From: Desulfonatronovibrio sp.
Lineage (GTDB): Bacteria; Desulfobacterota; Desulfovibrionia; Desulfovibrionales; Desulfonatronovibrionaceae
DNA: 9,175 nt
NCBI GenBank assembly: GCA_003558575.1
Contig: PWPY01000240.1
Location: forward strand, 1 to 9,175
Reading direction: 5' to 3'
The translations under genes and the position numbers were made by a program. Under the pieces are notes generated by a model. It saw nothing but the letters and a program-made list of their open reading frames with translations, made no database searches and was not told the origin of the DNA. Positions 5,977 to 9,175 of this stretch are shown piece after piece. Numbering within the stretch: the stretch's first letter is position 1; every line of letters starts with the position of its first letter.

Positions 5977-5995
5977 AGCCTGCTGAATAGTTATG
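5977..5995 (+). repeat. 19-bp dispersed intergenic motif, copy 6
   Basis: AGCCTGCTGAATAGTTATG is the sixth match to the 19-bp motif, in the leader region about 95 bp upstream of the substrate-binding protein start. Confidence 0.45.
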
Positions 5996-6081
5996 GTTAC
6001 CCTGGCTATATGTCCCAAGTCAAAAAGTTCCAGGAGCAGAGGACTGGCTGGGACGTTTTGTATCCAGCCCCTTTGTCTGGA

Positions 6082-6096
6082 CTTATTGAGAATAAG
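6082..6096. promoter_or_regulatory. Small dyad CTTATT-GAG-AATAAG
   Basis: A perfect 6-bp inverted repeat around a 3-nt centre lies 20 bp from the two larger AT-rich palindromes. It uses the same TTATT/AATAA elements in the opposite arrangement. It may be a related operator or chance in AT-rich DNA. Confidence 0.25.
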
Positions 6097-6115
6097 CATT
6101 TTAAACACATGTCAA

Positions 6116-6131
6116 TGAATAAATTTATTCA
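6116..6131. promoter_or_regulatory. Operator-like palindrome 1
   Basis: TGAATAAATTTATTCA is a perfect 16-bp palindrome lying 48 bp beyond the jetD stop and about 235 bp upstream of the substrate-binding gene. Its centre is 24 bp from that of the second palindrome. The TGAA...TTCA form resembles sites of ArsR/SmtB-type winged-helix repressors, but no such gene is in the window. AT-rich stems this short without a U-tail argue against a terminator. Confidence 0.45.
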
Positions 6132-6138
6132 ATCAAGA

Positions 6139-6156
6139 GTGAATAAACTTATTCAC
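6139..6156. promoter_or_regulatory. Operator-like palindrome 2
   Basis: GTGAATAAACTTATTCAC has perfect 8-bp arms around a 2-nt centre and shares TGAATAA/TTATTCA with palindrome 1. A third half-site, TGAATAA, occurs at 6171-6177 and touches the jetD stop codon. Two near-identical dyads 24 bp apart suggest co-operative binding of one regulator. Confidence 0.45.
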
Positions 6157-6178
6157 AACAAAAACCAAGATGAATAAA

Positions 6179-7165
6179 TCACCAGGTAATGGCAGCAATA
6201 ACCCTGTCCGGACCAAGAATTTCCATTATCCACTCCTGCTCTGCGTAGACATTGTTTTCTTTTCCCCAAAAGGCAAGCTCTGTGCACTGGTCATGGAGAT
6301 ACTTTTCTGGATCAAACTTTCTGGCAGCATTCCAGGGAGCAAGGCGGTCCTTGTGTCTTTGCAAAAAAGGCAGATCCGGGAAAAAGCGCCCCTGTCTTTG
6401 GGATGCCTTTAAAAGCTGCTCAAAGATGAACAGCCCGTCCGGATCAAAATCACCAAAATGCACCCATTTACATTGCCGGGGAAGATTTTTCAGCCAAAGC
6501 CCGGGCAGAGCCGAGGCATAGCCCTGACAGAACATGAGCATGCCGCGCTTGAGTTCCAATTGCATAAACGGAGCAAGGTTTTCAGTAGTAAGCACAAACC
6601 TGATTTCTGAAAAATCAAAATCTTCGGTTTTGGAAGCCCTGCCGGCCTGAATGCATGCCTGTCCCAGAGCCTGGGTGACATGCTTAAGGTTTAAACCCTG
6701 CCTGTGATGCAGATCCGACCAGGACTTTACCCTTAATTCACCACGCTGAAAACAGGATTGAGACCACTTGGAGTAAATCTTATTAAGAACTGGAAAGCGC
6801 AATATGTGCTTGGAATCCTGGAACAGGGCTGAGCTTAGGGCCTGAACATGACATGGCTTTTCATCAGCCGAGCGTTTATGGAGTTCCCTTAAGAGAGCAA
6901 GCGCCTCCATGGGCTTAGATGTAATGCTCACATCTAAGCCCATGGAAGAAATTAGCTCATTGGCTTCATCCCTGGCCTGAATGACTGCCCGGCATTGCGA
7001 TTCAATAATGTTAGACAGGGTTTCATGATCCACGAGCACAACTTCCCGGCCCTGGAGTTCCGCAATCCCTGCCTGGACCAGGGGGTCCAAAGCCTTGCGA
7101 TGTGGGGAACGTCCTTGATTTTGAAGCTGTGTCCAGGCCAGACATTTCTGCAAAGGATCATCCAT
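6179..7165 (-). CDS. jetD: Wadjet JetD-like Toprim nuclease subunit
   Basis: A 328-residue protein. Residues 1-180 look like the DNA-binding N-terminal part, with a winged-helix-like block RSPHRKALDPLVQAGIAEL (19-37). The C-terminal Toprim domain has the catalytic glutamate in VLTTEN (E195) and the acidic pair in HFGDFDPDG (D239, D241), followed by a conserved tail VYAEQEW (306-312). In Wadjet systems (JetABCD, related to MksBEFG) this subunit cuts circular plasmid DNA after the SMC complex has extruded it. The gene lies downstream of the MukB-like jetC, as expected for the last gene of the operon. It is shorter than typical JetD (about 400 aa). Its start was recreated by a target-site duplication, and no Shine-Dalgarno precedes it (ATAATACTCCC before ATG), so its expression may be reduced. 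I cannot assign the Wadjet type. Confidence 0.82.
   Translation of the reverse strand: MDDPLQKCLAWTQLQNQGRSPHRKALDPLVQAGIAELQGREVVLVDHETLSNIIESQCRAVIQARDEANELISSMGLDVSITSKPMEALALLRELHKRSADEKPCHVQALSSALFQDSKHILRFPVLNKIYSKWSQSCFQRGELRVKSWSDLHHRQGLNLKHVTQALGQACIQAGRASKTEDFDFSEIRFVLTTENLAPFMQLELKRGMLMFCQGYASALPGLWLKNLPRQCKWVHFGDFDPDGLFIFEQLLKASQRQGRFFPDLPFLQRHKDRLAPWNAARKFDPEKYLHDQCTELAFWGKENNVYAEQEWIMEILGPDRVIAAITW
6906..6946 (-). repeat. Perfect 17-bp inverted repeat inside jetD
   Basis: TCCATGGGCTTAGATGT (6906-6922) and ACATCTAAGCCCATGGA (6930-6946) are perfect complements around the 7-nt loop AATGCTC. The segment stays in frame and encodes SMGLDVSITSKPME, near residue 80 of JetD. A stem this long and perfect within coding sequence is unusual and would form a strong hairpin in the mRNA. 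Confidence 0.9.
7157..7165. repeat. Target-site duplication, left copy
   Basis: ATCATCCAT directly abuts the left end of the 153-bp element. Read on the minus strand it is ATGGATGAT, codons 1-3 of JetD. The bases on either side differ between the two copies, so the repeat is exactly 9 bp. Confidence 0.7.
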
Positions 7166-7200
7166 GGGAGTATTATGTGTTTTTTGACAATTCCATTAGA

Positions 7201-7206
7201 ATTATA
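7201..7206 (-). promoter_or_regulatory. Candidate -10 element inside the insertion
   Basis: A perfect TATAAT on the minus strand lies 35 nt upstream of the jetD ATG, with TTGATC 20 nt before it, which is longer than ideal. If used, it would supply jetD with its own promoter carried by the insertion. The evidence is weak because of the poor -35 spacing. Confidence 0.25.
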
Positions 7207-7249
7207 GTTTGTTGTAGTTGCAGCTGGATCAAACCCAGTAATGACGGAT

Positions 7250-7292
7250 CAGCACGGGGACTGTCCCTGGCTTGAGGACTGTCCCCGTGCTG
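7250..7292. repeat. Strong palindrome inside the insertion
   Basis: The arms 7250-7266 and 7276-7292 pair at 16 of 17 positions around a 9-nt loop; the left arm reads CAGCACGGGGACTGTCC. Both arms carry the GGGACTGTCC core shared with the element at 4117-4219. No U-run follows on the jetD-proximal side, so it is not a clear terminator. Confidence 0.75.
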
Positions 7293-7318
7293 GTTTTCAA
7301 AAAACGCGTAATGCTTTC

Positions 7319-7327
7319 ATCATCCAT
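7319..7327. repeat. Target-site duplication, right copy
   Basis: ATCATCCAT abuts the right end of the 153-bp element. It is read ATGGATGAT on the minus strand and lies 9 nt after the jetC stop codon, where an intact operon would start jetD. Confidence 0.7.
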
Positions 7328-7336
7328 CACAGGAAC

Positions 7337-9175
7337 TTATCCTTTATGATAAACTGAAACATGAGTCACGCCCTGAGCAAGAGGGGTAAGCATATGGCAA
7401 AGGGTTTTTGGTACACGCATGGTTCTGGGCAGAGCCACCAGAAGCTGACATTCCACCCGGTCCAGAAGCTCCCGAACAGTATTGACTGCCTGTTCATCAA
7501 GGCGTTCAGCTTCATCTAAGGCCATTATCAGAAGACCTCGCCTGGCATGGCCTGCCTCTCCGCCCCAATGAAAGAGCAGGCCAAGGCAGATGGCCAGATT
7601 TATCCCAAGGGTTTCCCCGCCGGAAAATCCCTTTTGTCTGACATTGCCCTCAAGATCAGCAATGGACCAGGTCAGGTCTATATATGTCCTGTAATCAGCA
7701 ATCTGCTCTTCGCTTATCCTGGCCTGCCCATGTTTGAATATATTCCTGATAAGTTCCTGCACAAACTCTTCCAGGGTTGTCTTGCTCTCAAAATCAAGCA
7801 GTGTCAGCCGGTCTCCCTGCAGACTTTTCAGGCCTGTATATGAGGGAAGATGTTTCAGCTCAACCCTGACCTGACTGATGCGTCCAAACCTGATATCCGC
7901 CAGAATGGTGTTGACCTTGTCTAACCTTCTCTTGAGATTGGAAATGTCCTGATCCACCCTGCGCTTTATATCCTGCACATAGCTTCTGATCCTGGCTTCA
8001 ATTTCCTTAAGCTCTGCCTTGAGCCTCTGAAATTGTTCTTCTACCCGATCCAGCTCCACGGTCTGAGGAATAATGTTGTTCAGGATTAACTCAACCTTGG
8101 TTTCTGAAGAAACATCATGGGGCAGATGCAAAGAATGCTCTGCACTGACATCATTGATGATCTTCTCAAGAATCTTTTCTGCCTGCAGCCATTGGGATTT
8201 CAAAAGGGTAGAATCATCCCTGGTAAAATTTCCCTGCCTGTATTCAGGATTTATATCCGGATAAAAATCCTGCCACTCAGACAGGCGTTTTTCTTCAGTA
8301 TTCCGGCAAGCTTTCAAATCTTTTTCAAATCCTTCAAGATCCTTTTGAATCAGACGCAAAAGCTCATTCTTACGCCCTTTATCCTGATGAAACCTGTCTC
8401 TTGATTCTTCGATGCCAAGCAGTTGATCATCAAAGGCTTTGACCCGATCAGCAAGGGCCTGGGCCTGAGAAAAATCAACCTTGCCCTGCAGAACCTCCAA
8501 GGGCTCTTCTTTGATAAGATTCTGAACAGTTACCCGTATCTCAGCAAATCTTCTATCCCTGGCTTGATGCTGACCCTGCAACTTTTTCTGATCTGAATCA
8601 GCCCTGGCCAGTTCTTTTTCAAGCCGGGCCATTTTGCCTTTAAGCTTTTCTAAAGACTTTTGAGCTTCCTGAGCCTGTTTGTGCGCCCTGGCATAAATTT
8701 TTGGGGCAGTGTGCAGATCAAACAAATCGCGTTTGCGGACCATCGAGCTCAGGTATTGATAACTCTGCCTGATTTGCCAGGCCTGGCTTTCAAGATTTTT
8801 GATATCCTCACCCAAAGAAGCCAGATCATCAATACATGCAGTGTCTTCCAGTCCTGACCACAGTCCTGCAAGCTCCCTGGCCTTGCTCACGCGCTGTGCA
8901 TTTTGCCTGCGCTCATTTTTCAGGGACTCAAGCTCATCTTCCAGGATTTCTCTTTGGGCGTTTAACTTAGTCAACTCCCTGGCCCTGGCCTGAGCTCCCA
9001 GCCAGACCGGCTCATCAGGTGTAAACCAGTAAAGCCCTCCCATGCCGGATATTGTTCCCCTGCTTGTTTTTACAAGTCTCAACTGGTCAGGATCAACATC
9101 CCGGCTAAGGAGCATGAACTCTTCATCACCAAGGTCAAGCTGAGCAACTTCTTCAAGATTTCGAACCACAACCCC
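7337..9175 (-). CDS. jetC: Wadjet JetC-like (MukB-type) SMC ATPase, C-terminal part
   Basis: The frame is open to the window edge with 612 visible residues, so the N-terminal Walker A head and first arm are missing. The GTG at 9169 is internal, not a start. Counting from that GTG: residues 40-62 (ending PVWLGAQARARE) resemble the segment that ends the MukB hinge. About 60-415 form a long charged coiled coil. The C-terminal head has the ABC signature FSGGETLGIN (515-524) and Walker B plus D-loop LLIMALDEAERLD (546-558), with VALPRTM (578-584) near the end. Such ATPases form the motor that extrudes plasmid DNA in Wadjet/Mks complexes together with a kleisin (JetA) and a KITE protein (JetB), expected upstream beyond the right edge. 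A condensin-type MukB is less likely because a Toprim nuclease gene follows. Confidence 0.82.
   Translation of the reverse strand, partial: GVVVRNLEEVAQLDLGDEEFMLLSRDVDPDQLRLVKTSRGTISGMGGLYWFTPDEPVWLGAQARARELTKLNAQREILEDELESLKNERRQNAQRVSKARELAGLWSGLEDTACIDDLASLGEDIKNLESQAWQIRQSYQYLSSMVRKRDLFDLHTAPKIYARAHKQAQEAQKSLEKLKGKMARLEKELARADSDQKKLQGQHQARDRRFAEIRVTVQNLIKEEPLEVLQGKVDFSQAQALADRVKAFDDQLLGIEESRDRFHQDKGRKNELLRLIQKDLEGFEKDLKACRNTEEKRLSEWQDFYPDINPEYRQGNFTRDDSTLLKSQWLQAEKILEKIINDVSAEHSLHLPHDVSSETKVELILNNIIPQTVELDRVEEQFQRLKAELKEIEARIRSYVQDIKRRVDQDISNLKRRLDKVNTILADIRFGRISQVRVELKHLPSYTGLKSLQGDRLTLLDFESKTTLEEFVQELIRNIFKHGQARISEEQIADYRTYIDLTWSIADLEGNVRQKGFSGGETLGINLAICLGLLFHWGGEAGHARRGLLIMALDEAERLDEQAVNTVRELLDRVECQLLVALPRTMRVPKTLCHMLTPLAQGVTHVSVYHKG

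Larger units (their letters stand above)
7166..7318. mobile_element. MITE-like 153-bp insertion between jetC and jetD
   Basis: The left end (7166-7190) starts GGGAGTATTATGTG and then has six Ts. The reverse complement of the right end (7294-7318) starts GAAAGCATTACGCG and then has six Ts. The 25-bp ends match at 19 positions, and five of the six differences are transitions. Both ends abut a 9-bp direct repeat, as for a transposon of a family that makes 9-bp duplications. It carries no transposase, so it would need one in trans. Inside are a strong GGGACWGTCCC palindrome (7250-7292) and a TATAAT facing jetD. It separates two genes that are usually tightly linked. The family is not assigned. 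Confidence 0.68.
7229..7327 (-). other. Vestigial 32-codon frame from the original jetD start
   Basis: The right copy of ATGGATGAT, 9 nt after the jetC stop, opens a 32-codon frame that begins MDDESITRFLK and ends at TGA inside the insertion. It is probably the old jetD start now reading into the element. Ribosomes entering here would stop 63 nt before the present jetD ATG. Confidence 0.5.

Noticed and set aside
6116..6156. The two dyads after jetD as an intrinsic terminator
   Set aside because: The stems are AT-rich, only 8 bp per arm, and no U-run follows on the jetD strand.
8522..8534. CTGAACAGTTACC inside jetC, matching copy 1 of the 19-bp motif
   Set aside because: It lies in a normal coiled-coil coding stretch and the match ends at 13 bp; probably coincidence.
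9167..9169. GTG at the right edge as the start of the SMC gene
   Set aside because: The frame stays open to the edge, and an SMC needs an N-terminal Walker A head that is not present downstream of this codon.

Overview
All six confident genes lie on the minus strand. The base composition looks moderate (by eye near the mid-40s % GC). The DksA, the sigma-54 activator with a short helical N-terminus and the Fis-type C-terminus look most like those of sulfate-reducing Desulfovibrionales (Desulfobacterota). That is a judgement from remembered family sequences, not a database result.

Layout from left to right (every gene reads leftward): an NFACT-family protein (81-1568); a complete DksA with an excellent ribosome binding site (1676-2038); a 405-bp intergenic stretch with REP-like repeats; a sigma-54-dependent activator without a receiver domain (start best placed at 3763, not 3925); a 546-bp repeat-rich stretch; an orphan secreted peptide/nickel-type ABC substrate-binding protein (4310-5881); a roughly 300-bp stretch with two palindromic operator-like sites; then the 3' part of a Wadjet-type (JetABCD / MksBEFG-like) plasmid-defence operon: jetD, the Toprim nuclease (6179-7165), and the C-terminal half of jetC, the MukB-like SMC ATPase (7337 to the right edge). 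jetA and jetB, if present, lie beyond the right edge, upstream in the operon.

The most interesting structure is at the jetC-jetD junction. A 153-bp segment (7166-7318) has imperfect 25-bp terminal inverted repeats (19 of 25 match) and is bounded exactly by a 9-bp direct repeat, ATCATCCAT. On the coding strand this repeat is ATGGATGAT, the first three codons of jetD. The simplest reading is a small non-autonomous transposon (MITE-like) that inserted at the jetD start and duplicated the start codons. The JetD frame was kept, but its original position 9 nt behind jetC, and its original leader, were lost. The element carries a strong GGGACWGTCCC palindrome and a perfect TATAAT.

The intergenic regions also carry several short dispersed repeats: a 29-30 bp CCGTCAYYCC...CAG hairpin (three copies), a 19-bp motif close to ARCATGSTGAAYAGTTACG (six copies), and GGGACWGTCCC palindromes (two clusters). 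A perfect 17-bp inverted repeat lies inside the jetD coding sequence. I saw no rRNA, tRNA, CRISPR array or complete insertion sequence.
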